Part shown: positions 37,401 to 48,308 of the stretch, piece after piece | How the letters are laid out: every line of letters begins with the position of its first letter | Numbering within the stretch: position 1 is the first letter of the stretch | Program-made: the position numbers and the translations under genes | Notes under the pieces: model-generated | Seen by the model: the letters and a program-made list of their open reading frames with translations, nothing else | What the model was told of the DNA's origin: nothing | Database searches by the model: none | Assembly: GCA_900239685.1 (NCBI GenBank) | Contig: OENT01000136.1 | Coordinates: forward strand, 1 to 64,000 | Reading direction: 5' to 3' | DNA from: Rotaria macrura | Taxonomy: Eukaryota; Rotifera; Eurotatoria; Philodinida; Philodinidae | Length of the DNA: 64,000 nt

Positions 37401-40400
37401 ACAAAAAGTATCGAATGGATAAAGTACGTGAGATTAATCACAGAATTCTTGTTCTCAGAGAAAACTAAATATACCTTGATATGATTTACAGTTTAGTGAT
37501 CGTGCTAAACTTGGCTCAATCATTGTTCAATCTATGAAACTCGGTGAATCATTAAGTGATCGTATGGCTGTGCAATTAATAGCCGAACGTCTTCGGTAAG
37601 TCATTTATTCGTCAAAAACACTATTTTTTCATGTATTTTCTTCTTCGTTCAAAAAAAACCCAAATAGACGAATTCCAGAAGGTCAAGGTTGGATAATCGA
37701 TGGATTTCCAACGACATATGAACAAGTTAAATTACTTGAAAATGCCTTATCAGGTTACGAAGAAGAACGTCCTAAAGACTTCGATCCTCTATTGGCACCT
37801 AATCCACGTCCTCCACCACCACCTCAACCGTATAAATCAATTATTGATCTTGTCGTTCTTTTTCATGTCACAAATGATATCATCATTCGACGTGCAGCTG
37901 GTCGATCATGTAAGGAAAACGATCAATCGATTGCAATCCATAAGTAGTAGTAAGAGTAATTGAATATCGGATAGAAATCACGAGTAAATATTCTGTGTTT
38001 ACACACTAGACGAGACCATGTTAAACTGTATGTATACGCCATTTTCTTCAGTTTGTCGTCTTTCATTAGTTTCACTTGTTATCATATGCAGAATTAGTAA
38101 TCGCAGTGACAATACCGAAGAAACTAAATTAGAAAAAACTATTTCTAATTTTAATACAATCTTAAAATTTATCATTTGTCTTGAAAAAGCTCGTTGAAGT
38201 CTTTGTGCATTTCTTGCAACGAATTTACTTTTCCAAATGATAATCATAATATTTCTCTTGCGAACGGCAAGGTTTTGCGGAAAAATTGAATGAAATGCCG
38301 AACATTCATAAGATTGAATCATCTTAAAGGTTCTTCTATCACTAACAATGCTTCTTGTTTGGGAGACTGCATGCATTAAAAAGTACATATCACTATCAAT
38401 TGAACTTTTCAAGGAATATAAATTGATGAGTAAATTCTTAACTGCAAGTTTTTCATCGATAACTTTTTCATGTGTAAAAAGCCTAGTGAAACTGTAATGA
38501 TTCGAGAACACAAACACGTGGATTGGGAATATTGATACGATTCGTCTTGTCTGGCAGAATCTTACTTCTAGATAAAGTGTCAATACAATTAACGAATACG
38601 ACTAGCTAGAATTACGTATATCACATGTAGAGCCCCGCAGGTTGTAGAAAACTTGCCCTGTCCTGACAAGACAGGGCAGGACAGGACAGGTCACAGGTTG
38701 CAGAAAAATGTTACAGGGCAGGGCAGGTGAAAAAAATTACAGGGCAGGGCAGGTGAAAAAAATTACAGGGCAGAGCAGGTCCAGGTTGACAAAATCTCAG
38801 CAGGGCAGGGCCAGGTTGCCGAAATCTTGCAACCTGCAGCCCTCTAATCACATGTGTAGGTCATGAATGAGTAGATATTTTTAGTATTTGTTTTTGAATA
38901 TTTGCTCAACGATGCAAATGGCAAACTGGATTATGAAAAATCCTAAGAAAACTGATCGATAAAAAAAAACGTTCTATGGTTTCCCGATCCTTTTACTCCC
39001 AGTGTCTAATGAGTTAAAATTTCCTGTTATTTTTCGTGATACTATTGAAGTTCGTTAAGAATAATAGTTTAATTGCTATCGATGTATGTGTTGTAATTTT
39101 AGTTGCTCCATTAGCGAATCGTGAATTTCATGAACAATATAATCCACCTCCAGTTGGTGCAGCAACAGGATTCAATGGTCAAGAACAAGTATTTCCAACC
39201 AAAGATGCTGCTAATGATATGGAACAATTGCAACATCGTATTACCCAATTTCAAGATTCATATCCACGAATCGAAAAATTCTTTAATGAATATTCGAAAG
39301 TTATTGTTGTTGATGAAACCAATTCCGATTCACCATTAGATGAAGAACAACTGTACAATGAATTATCTCGAGCTATTGAAACACATGTCGATGAAGAACA
39401 AGCAAAAATACGAAGAGCCGAAGAAGAACGACAAAGAGCCGAAAATGAACGTTTAGCTAAAGAACAAGAAGAACGAGAAGCAAAACGACGAGCTGAAGAA
39501 GAAGCTGCTCGAGCACAAGAAGAAGCAGAAGCAGTACGTTCTAATATTTATATTCGTCTTGCACGTATCGTATTTCGTATAGGCTGCAGCTGCTGAACGT
39601 GCTGCAAAAGAAGCTGCTGAAGCTGGTATGTCATCTGATGTTTTCTATCCAATATCATTAATATATCGCGCATATGTTAATTTATGATAAACTTCGTTCT
39701 CTAGACAGTAATAGTTTATTGACATCAAAATCAATTAGTTATTATTCTTTAAAACAAAGATCAAGATCGTTATCTAAACGTGATGAAAAGAAGAAGAGTC
39801 AAAGAAAGAAAAAGAGCTATCGAAGACAAATTAGTAATTCTGTTCATTCGAACAGATCATCTAAACGTGACTAATTCTTTCTAGTTTCGCTTTATTTGCA
39901 TTTTGGTTTCTATTATCATTTTCCTTTACTGTTTCATCGTTTATTTCGTGTGTTTTCTTCTATTATAGAAGCAGCAGCTAAGAAAGGTGGAAAAGGTGCT
40001 AAGAAAGATCGATCACCAGCTGCTAGTGCTGCGAAGAAGGGTAGTCCGAAGCCTGCTGGTAAAAAGGGTAAAAAAGGTAAGAAAAAACAAACTTAAAAAG
40101 TAGAATCATTTTCTCATTTGATTTTGAATCACATTCTAGAGGAAGAATCAACACCAACAGTTGTAGCTCCGCCAACAGAGCCACAAGGACCACCACCGCC
40201 AAAACCTGGCTCTGAGGAATGGATCTACGTTCAAGAAGCGATCGATCCAGTAAGAAACAATAGTTCCTCTTGTTTATAGTATCTAGTTTGTTGCTAGTTC
40301 ATTGTAGTCTTGAATGGAAGACATTTTTCGAAGTGTTCCTTAGCTTTCTACATGGAAAAAGAATACTTCATCTAACATATAAACAATCATGTCACAGAAT

Positions 40401-43400
40401 ATTCAGTGCAGTTTGTTTTTAAACTTAGGTTTTATTTCTTCTTTGACAGGCAAATTATTCTATTTGAGAGAACTTAGATGCATTTTACTCTTTAGGCTAA
40501 CGATTACATGTGACTGAACTATACAAATCGTCGGCAAAAGGATACGTTTCGAGTCGTGTGCTCGACAAAACAGTGAAATTCTAATAGATTGTTTGTTAGA
40601 GGGCGAGCTAGTTGGCAAAATCTACACTAGTGTATTCAAATAATCTTCAACAACTATTTATTTACGATGAACTAAGTAGTTTATGCTTTCTTTTTCCTTA
40701 TAGGAAATCTCTGTTATTCTTTCAAATTATTATGACGCCGTCGAAGGAAATTATATCGATGCATGCAAACTTGTCTTTCGAAATGTTCGTCTCGAACGAT
40801 CTTATCTTATTGATCATTTTTATAATATTAAAGTGAACTTTAAAGTTTTTCTTGATCGACCAGATACCAAACAAGAATACGTGGACGTTTTTGTTAAAGT
40901 AATTGTTCTATATATTTGAAATAATGATGAATAAATGATTTTATTTCTTTTGTTTTCACGAGGAATTTAATGCAGTACCAGATGATGCTCGTGATGATGA
41001 TGAATTTAAACAAGAACTTCATCAACGTGTCGAAGATCTAAGTGATACGTTACATGATATTGCATCACAACGTAAAGAAGAATCGGAAAAAGAACGAGAA
41101 ACGGTTATGACTGACGGGTGGGTTCCTGATCATCTAGGTCTTTTAACAAATCATTATATTACATTAATGCAGGTTTGAATTACAATTCTATCATTAATTA
41201 TTCAAAATAATCATTTGAAATATTAACAATAGAGTGAAATCGATCGATATCAAGATGCATTGCGTATGCTTCGGGATTATTACAAATCAATGCAACAACC
41301 TATACCAGATGAATTGAAACAAGAATATGCTCGATTACCATTATTTGAATTAATGGAAGGCGGAGAACGACCAGCTTCCGTTGCTGAGAGTCTTGTTGAT
41401 TATGATGCAACGAAAACGCCGGTATCATCAGGTGTCAATGCTGATTTGGAAACATCTTCGCAAGCTGGCACGCCAAAAAAAGGCAAAAGACCTTCATCAG
41501 CAAGTAAAAATAGTAAACGAACACCATCACCACCAAAATCACCAAAAGGTGGACGAAAAACAGCTGCCAAACAAGGCAAAGAAGCACAACAATCGATTGA
41601 TGCTACTTCTCAATCACCAGGCCAGGAAACAGTAACGAAAAATCTTAAACCTAAGTAGGATTAAACGTGAAATGAAGCAATCTAATTATTTTCTTTGACC
41701 GATGTTCCATAGATTACCTATGGTACCACGTCGGCCGTTATCTGCTTTTGATACAAGTGATGGTAAGAAACGTGCAAATCAAGCTGCTGCAGCAAAAAAA
41801 CGTGCCGATGATCCGAATGGTGGTGAATCGTCACCCTCACCTCCAGAAGATATGGACGAACGGCTTATTTTTGATGCTCATCGTTTAGCTACTCAATATA
41901 CTAATGATATGGTTTGTTAATCATTGTGCATAGTGATTTATATGAACAATAGTTTGTATCGTTGTAGCTTACGAGTGAACAAGCCAGTGTGGAAATCGAT
42001 GCAACTGCAACTGGAGCAGCTGCAGGTGGTGCAGCAGCACCCGTTGCTGGTAAAGATGCGAAAGGTGCTGGTAAAGATGCAAAAGGCGATAAGAAGGGTG
42101 GAAAAGACTCGGCAGGAAAAGGTGGCAAAAAAGGAGGGAAAAAAGTAGATGAAGCTCCTGTCGAAAGTACGTATGACCTCGCTTCGTTTGAATTTCTTCT
42201 TGCCTATAGAAAAATAGCTTAACTATCGTTACGAATGAATTAATTTTATTGCGATACACTAGTAAAACTGACTTCTAGCCATTGAGAATACTAAGTCGTC
42301 TGTTTTAGAACCATTGTAATGCAGCAATCGATTATTTATTTGTTTAGGTTTAGTCGAAATCACACCTGAAGAACAAGCTAAACGAGACTTGAAAGCTAAA
42401 ATGAAAGAAGAATATTTAGCTGCCATTGGTCATGAAGGTAAGCTGTGAATTTCGAAATACTTTATTGATATCTACTCTCCATTTAATCAATATACATGAG
42501 TCTCATGAAAATGAAGTCAAACAAAACTTATCTTTTCCTTGCTGACTTTTTATACATGGAAAATACAACTTTTCTATATCGAAAATAAAAATGAATAATT
42601 CTGTGACAGTCGTAAGACATAAAACGTAATTCATTTCATGTTTTAGTACGTATTTGCCAAGCACGTTTGATGCTTATTCGCGATGTTGGTCTACGTGCTA
42701 TAACAAGTCTTAAAAGCAAAGCTGACGAATCCTATACACGCATGTATGAATGGCTTGGTGAAAAATATAAACAAGAAACTGAAAGTATTGAAAATATGGC
42801 GAAAATTATTCGATATGCCATTGAATCGAAAAAGAAAATTGAACAACAACTTGTTCTTGATAGATATACATTCTATATTGCTGAAGTAAATAACCACAGT
42901 TTTCGATGTTCGTTTACATTTAATGTTAACAGGATGTTATTGTTGCTCCACCGCCTATACCACCACCTCGACCTTTACCTGTTGAACAGGTATCATCTGA
43001 ACTATTTACAATCGATCAATTGAGAGAACTATTTAAACAAGTGAGAAAACTATTTCTATTCGAAAGATTATGTATAAAAACAATAAACGATAAATTCTAG
43101 TTCACATTAACAGCACCAAGTGGTCTTTTATCGACAAAGACATTTATTGATTTGTATACAGATCTGACGACAGTCACTGTAGGACAACGACTTTTACCTG
43201 AGGCATGGTTGAATTTAGAGCAAACACAAGTATATTTATGAATAATTCATGTCATTGTTTCTATGTATTTTGAAACTTTTAGATTGAAGCATTAGCTTTA
43301 ATGCTCTCGAATTCTTCGGAATTCATCAATTGGCGTTTATGGCTTTTATTTGCTTCACAACCTTGGCCTCATCCTACTCAGCAAGAATTGCTCAATCTTC

Positions 43401-44387
43401 TTTTTACCTATGCCGAACATGATATCAATCGTTCCGGTTTTATTTCTCGCACAGAATTTAATGAAGTATTCATAATTCTATTGGAATTCTTCCATAAACA
43501 TAGAGAAAAACTTTCTTCTAGATTCCACTCTGGTTTATAATGGATCGTCCTCCAACACCTGAAGATCTATCGTTGCCACGTTCTTACAATCGAGAATATT
43601 ATCTTAAACAATTTTGGTTTGATTTATTTGCCGTTGATGATAATTCATCATTACTACCTTATGAAGATATGCTTTTGTACATGGCTGCTGTACCTAATCC
43701 TCTACATGGTTTCTATCGAGCATTGGCCATAGCCGAACGAACAGCAATGCCAACATTGAAAGAACAATTACCACATGTTGATATGCATTCTGCTATATTA
43801 CATACACAAGAATATGAACGATTACTAGAAAGGGAACGAGAACAAATGCAAGATGATGATACAGAAACACCGACTGATGGATTGATTTCAGTCGATGGAC
43901 TCCATCAAGTAAGTTATATGCGTTGTTATCGAGTTTTTGTTTTCAATTCGATTTACTATAGGTTTTGCATCATGGTGAACGTAAATTTGGTGATACGCAC
44001 CGATTTGCAACAACTGAAGATCCAGAAGATTTCACGTCGAAAGTTTGTTGAATTTGATAAATCCTATTGATGCGCTTGATAATTAAATCTTTCCAGGAAC
44101 GTTTGTATTCTGTCTGGGATGAAATGCAAATTGATCGTTCTACGAAGATTGCTTTATCTGCATTACTTAATCATCCCATTATTGCAGATATGATTGCAAC
44201 TTGTTGCAAATATAGAGCACCTGTGAGCATCTTGTGTTATTCTAGAACAGACAATAATTTAGATACACCGCTTTTGTTTTAATCTTTGTAGGATTTCAAG
44301 CAAATACTTCACACCAGACAAATCGATGAAATGTCTGCTATCGATTCACATGGACATCGTACTCCTGAACAAACAATGCTTAGTTAA
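28410..44387 (+). CDS. SPEF2: Sperm flagellar protein 2 (SPEF2/CPC1 homologue)
   Basis: This is a large multi-exon gene for an axonemal central-pair protein needed for ciliary and flagellar assembly. Exon 1 (28410-28467) encodes MAHILIDWINDDVQLSKKI. Exons at 28533-28638 and 28698-28950 complete the N-terminal CH-like domain (GLQDDFPQF, QLNNFTRIERTLHLL, GAVQQLLYQLYTALNRKKK). Long coiled coils follow. The adenylate-kinase-like domain has its P-loop, VLGKSFAGKST, at about 34110-34145; its second part, IDGFPTTYEQ, is near 37695. Lys-rich linkers (about 39970-40095, 41480-41650, 42000-42150) and GSEEWIYVQEAID (near 40210) match the vertebrate protein. An EF-hand at 43421-43456 precedes the C-terminus, which ends at TAA 44385-44387. 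Most introns are 45-90 bases, but several are very long (31453-33438, about 34173-36669, about 37913-39100). Order and motifs match SPEF2 end to end; exact exon borders in the middle are approximate. Confidence 0.95.
36949..37212 (+). other. SPEF2: Lys-rich, frame-neutral exon inside the SPEF2 adenylate-kinase region
   Basis: This exon is 264 bases (88 codons), phase 1 at both ends, between an upstream exon ending at 36911 and the exon beginning ATACGACTGGTGG near 37318. It encodes NVENDDIFDIFKKHQ and then a strongly basic run (KKKRKKRKSHKIKKKIKAK). The intron before it is only 37 bases. Because it is symmetric it can be skipped without shifting the frame, so it could be a cassette exon. I know of no counterpart in vertebrate SPEF2. 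Confidence 0.5.
37999..38583 (-). other. 194-codon open frame antisense within a SPEF2 intron
   Basis: An uninterrupted minus-strand frame from ATG 38583 to a stop at 37999 lies wholly within a 1.2 kb SPEF2 intron. It is by far the longest frame in the window that is not part of a recognised gene. The product is basic and hydrophobic with no family I recognise and no signal peptide. It may be a nested gene, a remnant of an inserted element, or chance. The absence of domain landmarks keeps confidence low. Confidence 0.25.
38628..38846. mobile_element. Non-autonomous hAT-like element in a SPEF2 intron
   Basis: This is a 219-base GC-rich element flanked by a perfect 8-base direct repeat, ATCACATG (38620-38627 and 38847-38854). 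Its ends are imperfect inverted repeats: TAGAGCCCCGCAGGTTG on the left and TAGAGGGCTGCAGGTTG on the right, read inward. The 8-base duplication and TAGAG-type ends are characteristic of the hAT superfamily. The interior is a tandem array of CAGGGCAGGGCAGGT-like units. There is no coding capacity. Confidence 0.85.
39705..39874 (+). other. SPEF2: Possible alternative last exon of SPEF2
   Basis: After the exon ending at 39625 (phase 1), an acceptor TTCTCTAG at 39704 opens a frame that joins exactly in phase. It encodes a Ser/Arg/Lys-rich tail (DSNSLLTSKSIS ... RSRSLSKRDEKKKSQRKKK) and stops at TAA 39872-39874. The main route instead skips to the acceptor near 39968 (EAAAKKGGKG), also phase 1. Use of this exon would end the protein after the adenylate-kinase and coiled-coil part. 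I see no clear AATAAA just downstream. Confidence 0.4.
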
Positions 44388-46792
44388 TTAATGATTCATT
44401 CTATTTTCCTCAAATTTACAGCAAACGTTTTTTCTATATGTATTATCATTTTTAAGGAACAAATACAAAATTTCATCATAAGCATTTTACTATATTTTCT
44501 GTACTATTTTAATGAAATATCGCGTTGCCCGTATACTTCCATATAATACAGTTGTTGTCAAGATTTGGTACACAAAATCAATCATCTTCGATCAGTTAAA
44601 AATACTTTTGACGAAGATCGAAAATTCTTCTTGTAATTAGGCATTCAAAAGTATTCTCTATACGAAATAAACTTTATTGTATTTGAGAGTATGTTTTTTC
44701 ATCAGAAAATCTACTTAATTTCAAGATCAAATCTCAGTGAAAATATTGAGAATTCTTAGAAGATTCATTCATTCACTCATCATCATCACCTATACGATCA
44801 TCGTATAGTTCATTAATACTGTTTTTATCGAATTTCTAATGTCTGCGCAATTCAATTAAATTTATTTCAATACGATCCAAAAGTAAAAGGGTGCCCCACT
44901 TGATGCAGCATCATCAATCCAGCATTCTTTTTATTAGTTTCAATTTCAAGTCTGATATGCTTCTCTATAATACTTCTACTGAAGACTCTACACTATTATT
45001 CATATCTTAAGTAGGTGGCTAAAATTCATAATAGACATCAAAAGAAATTTCTAGCAGTGATATTACTACAGCTCATACATCGAAGATAACTGTTTTTTGT
45101 TCTTTGAGCCATGTATTAAAAATTCGGAACAATACAGCTAGACATTTATAACACGATGCAAGAATAACAAAGTAACTATACAATCGAAAGCAAAAAGAAT
45201 GGAAAGAAGATCACTAAGTAATACTGTTTGTATTCGTGTATGAAAAATGTCTATGTATTGATGGAAACAGACGATCTTGGTGTAGATCTTGTCCACATGT
45301 AAGACAACAATGATCAGAATAGTATTTTACAATTTCTCCTTTGACATGATACTATTCACTGATCCATATCGCCACTGACGTTCTATGAGCTAGTTACTAA
45401 TTAGTAGTATCTCATTTAATCTCTTCATTCATGAAATAACCTATTGTCAAATGGACTGACACGTTTTTCTGTTTACGTGAAAAATATCAGTATCTCTGCT
45501 AGATCTTTACATTCAAGACTACGAGAAGTTTGCTTCATGTTTGATAACAGTTGACGATTAATGAAATTCTTATGCACGGAGAATGGAAATTTCATTCTGT
45601 TTATGTCTTCGAATAGTAATAAGCTACGGGGCATTCATATATATCCACTGCTTTTCAACATACAAATTTTCGATCATTCGTCAAGTCTAGTTTCTATATG
45701 GTAGTTCATTGCAAATCTACTTTTTGTTACTTTGCGTACGTTTGTTAGTTTTCATTGTACTTCATATTCAAGAATTTTTTCAATTAAAGACATGTGTAAT
45801 ATACATAGTATCTGATGACTCGTATACAATTATAAGATGAAAATAGCTCAGGTTGTGTAACTTTTAAAAAGAAACTCAAAGCAAAAGCGGTTTCTACAAT
45901 CTTGTTTTGGCTTATTATTTAAAACGACGAGGATTTATTTCCCATCTTGAAATTTACTTAACTTTCAATATTAATAGAAATATAAATCTTTGTCTGAATC
46001 ATCAAACGACAAAGATTAGAACACTAAATATTACTGCGTGTAAAGTTTGAAATTTTTATTTCTATAGACAAATCAACATGTAACAGTGGTTTGCTTACTG
46101 ATACCATATAAAAATAAGTTAAAAATATTTTTCTATCGAAAATCTTATGTTTGGATTATCTCCTACCTGTTAACAGTCTATTGTAAGATGCTCTGTAATA
46201 GGTTAATATTTCAAAAAAAAACGATGAAAATAGAAATAAATGTATAGCAGTATTGTGCACTATCTGACATTTTATTCATCGCATAGTAGTTTTGTTTTTA
46301 TTTGACATCTCATCTTGTCGAATATTTTGTTTAGCTAAGACTTAAATAATATCCTTCATTAAGTAAAGAAGAAAATAATTTTTACACACTACATTCTAAC
46401 ATAGAACTTTTCTTTTGAAAGAATTAGTGAAAATGTAGGACATGTCATAATTGAAAGTGAATTTTATTTATTGGTCATTCGTTCTATTCTGCCAAAGATT
46501 AATTTGGATAAAGTCTTCCGGAAAAGCTTAAACGTTCGTTCTTGTTCTTTGCTTAAGACTTAATGAATTTGAATGAAGGCTACTGTTATGCTTCGTTTCC
46601 TAGCATTCACTTTACAATAAATACCTTATAATTAATTATGTTTATAGAATAAGTTTGGGAAGAATGAAATACGTATTGTCTAATGTTTCTCCTTTTTGAT
46701 CGTTGGGGGTTGAATATCTCTCGACAACATCAAAGAATAAAACCGAAGACTTAGCATAATGGCAGAAAGAAAATATATACATTGAATTTCAG
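44388..46792. other. Intergenic 3' of SPEF2
   Basis: SPEF2 and the Piwi gene converge here. The sequence is AT-rich with no supportable gene. Confidence 0.4.
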
Positions 46793-46956
46793 AAGAGTAC
46801 CGCAACCCGACCCGACTCATGGGCGGGTGCGGGTTCGAACTCTGTCGGGTCGGGTCGGGCTCGGGTTTAACTTTATCAGGTTGGGTCGGGTTCGGGCTCT
46901 GACTCATTTGTCGGGGCGGGAGCGGGTTTAAAAACTTGAACCCGTGCAGGACTGTA
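46793..46956. mobile_element. Non-autonomous hAT-like element between SPEF2 and Piwi
   Basis: This is a 164-base GC-rich element flanked by a perfect 8-base direct repeat, AATTTCAG (46785-46792 and 46957-46964). The ends are AAGAGTACCGCA on the left and TACAGTCCTGCA on the right, read inward, related to the TAGAGCCCCGCA end of the element at 38628. The interior is tandem CGGGTCGGGTTCGGG-like units. The 75-codon minus-strand frame across it is an artefact of the repeat. Confidence 0.8.
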
Positions 46957-46964
46957 AATTTCAG

Positions 46965-47474
46965 TCATTTAAATCTGCATAGAATTCAATAATATAATCT
47001 TCGATAGAATCAACTTTTCATTGTGAGACTGTTCTACAATGTTGACAAACATAATGATTTAAAAAGAAAATTGTGCTTCAGCAATGTTTTTGTTTAATTT
47101 CCACACAAGTTGTAAGATGATTCTCGCCGTCTTATGTTCATTTCTCTTCATGAATCATTTTTCAGCTTCTTTCAACAAAACATAGCAGAAAAGAAAAGAA
47201 AGAAAAAAGAAATATCTTACTCTACTAGTTCACTTCTAAGTGATACAAAAACTAAAACACACAGATACACATAAATCGAACAATCATAGGAAAAGAAACA
47301 AGCAGAAAACTTTGATCAAAATCAAAACCATACAGACATATGTCTGTAGATCAAAAAAGAACAAACGAATCAAATAACATAAAAAACAAACTAACAAAAA
47401 ACAATCTTTTCAAAAGCAAAAAAGAACGAATAAACATACTATATCTTCTCTCTCTCTCTCTGTCTCTCGGTTTC
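46965..47474. other. 3' flank of the Piwi gene
   Basis: This A/T-rich stretch, probably including the Piwi 3' UTR on the minus strand, has a CT microsatellite at about 47445-47468 directly after the Piwi stop codon. Confidence 0.4.
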
Positions 47475-48276
47475 TCATAGATAAAATAATTTATCTGCTA
47501 AGCTTTCGTGTGGTTGAGTATGTAAACTTTGAGCAGCAAGAAAAGCCAACTTATGAGCATATTGACATACACCAGGTACACGTATTGTACCAGGCCAACT
47601 AAACAATAATAAAAGCATATTCATTACAAATGCAAGATGTCGTGCAATCACAAGAATCAACTGACTTGTAATACAGATGACACAATTTGTGTGTTAATCG
47701 CTGCATATGATCAACTTTTAGGCTTAAAATAAATATAATCTTGTATTCAATTAGAAACCTCTTGACATAATTATACTGACCCAGTTCGATCCCAAATAAC
47801 ATTGAAATGTGTTGGAGCAACAGTACCTTGACGAGCCATTTGAGATATCAGATAAAAATCATACCATTCTATTTTATAAAATAAATTTATGGCCCAAATC
47901 GAAAGTATTAAGACTTAACAGATGAATCTTATACCTTGATTAGTAACCGTATGATCAATAATTGTACCCGGTGGTGGATTAATCAACTGACGAGGATTAC
48001 GTGGATCACGAGCAAAAAATCGAGCACTGCCACGTTTCTTAACTACAATCATACCTAATTTTGGACTTAGATTAAAGATAGAATCAGTAAACTGTTTCCG
48101 TATGGTTTGAATTCGACACTTACTCATAACCTTCTTGTGCTTTCATACAAGTTTCGTTTAATGTTGGTAATTCATTTTCGATGACGTCAAATAATTGAAA
48201 ATCATTAACACCATCACGATAAACGATAATTTTTGCTGGTAAATTACCATTGACTTGATGATATTTTTGAAGTGCA

Positions 48277-48308
<32 letters not shown>

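Noticed and set aside
41381-41635. 84-codon plus-strand frame, and similar frames around 41900-42260
   Set aside because: These are shadow frames of SPEF2 Lys/Ala-rich linker exons.
46680-46907. 75-codon Pro-rich minus-strand frame
   Set aside because: It is a translation of the CGGGTCGGG tandem array in the hAT-like element.
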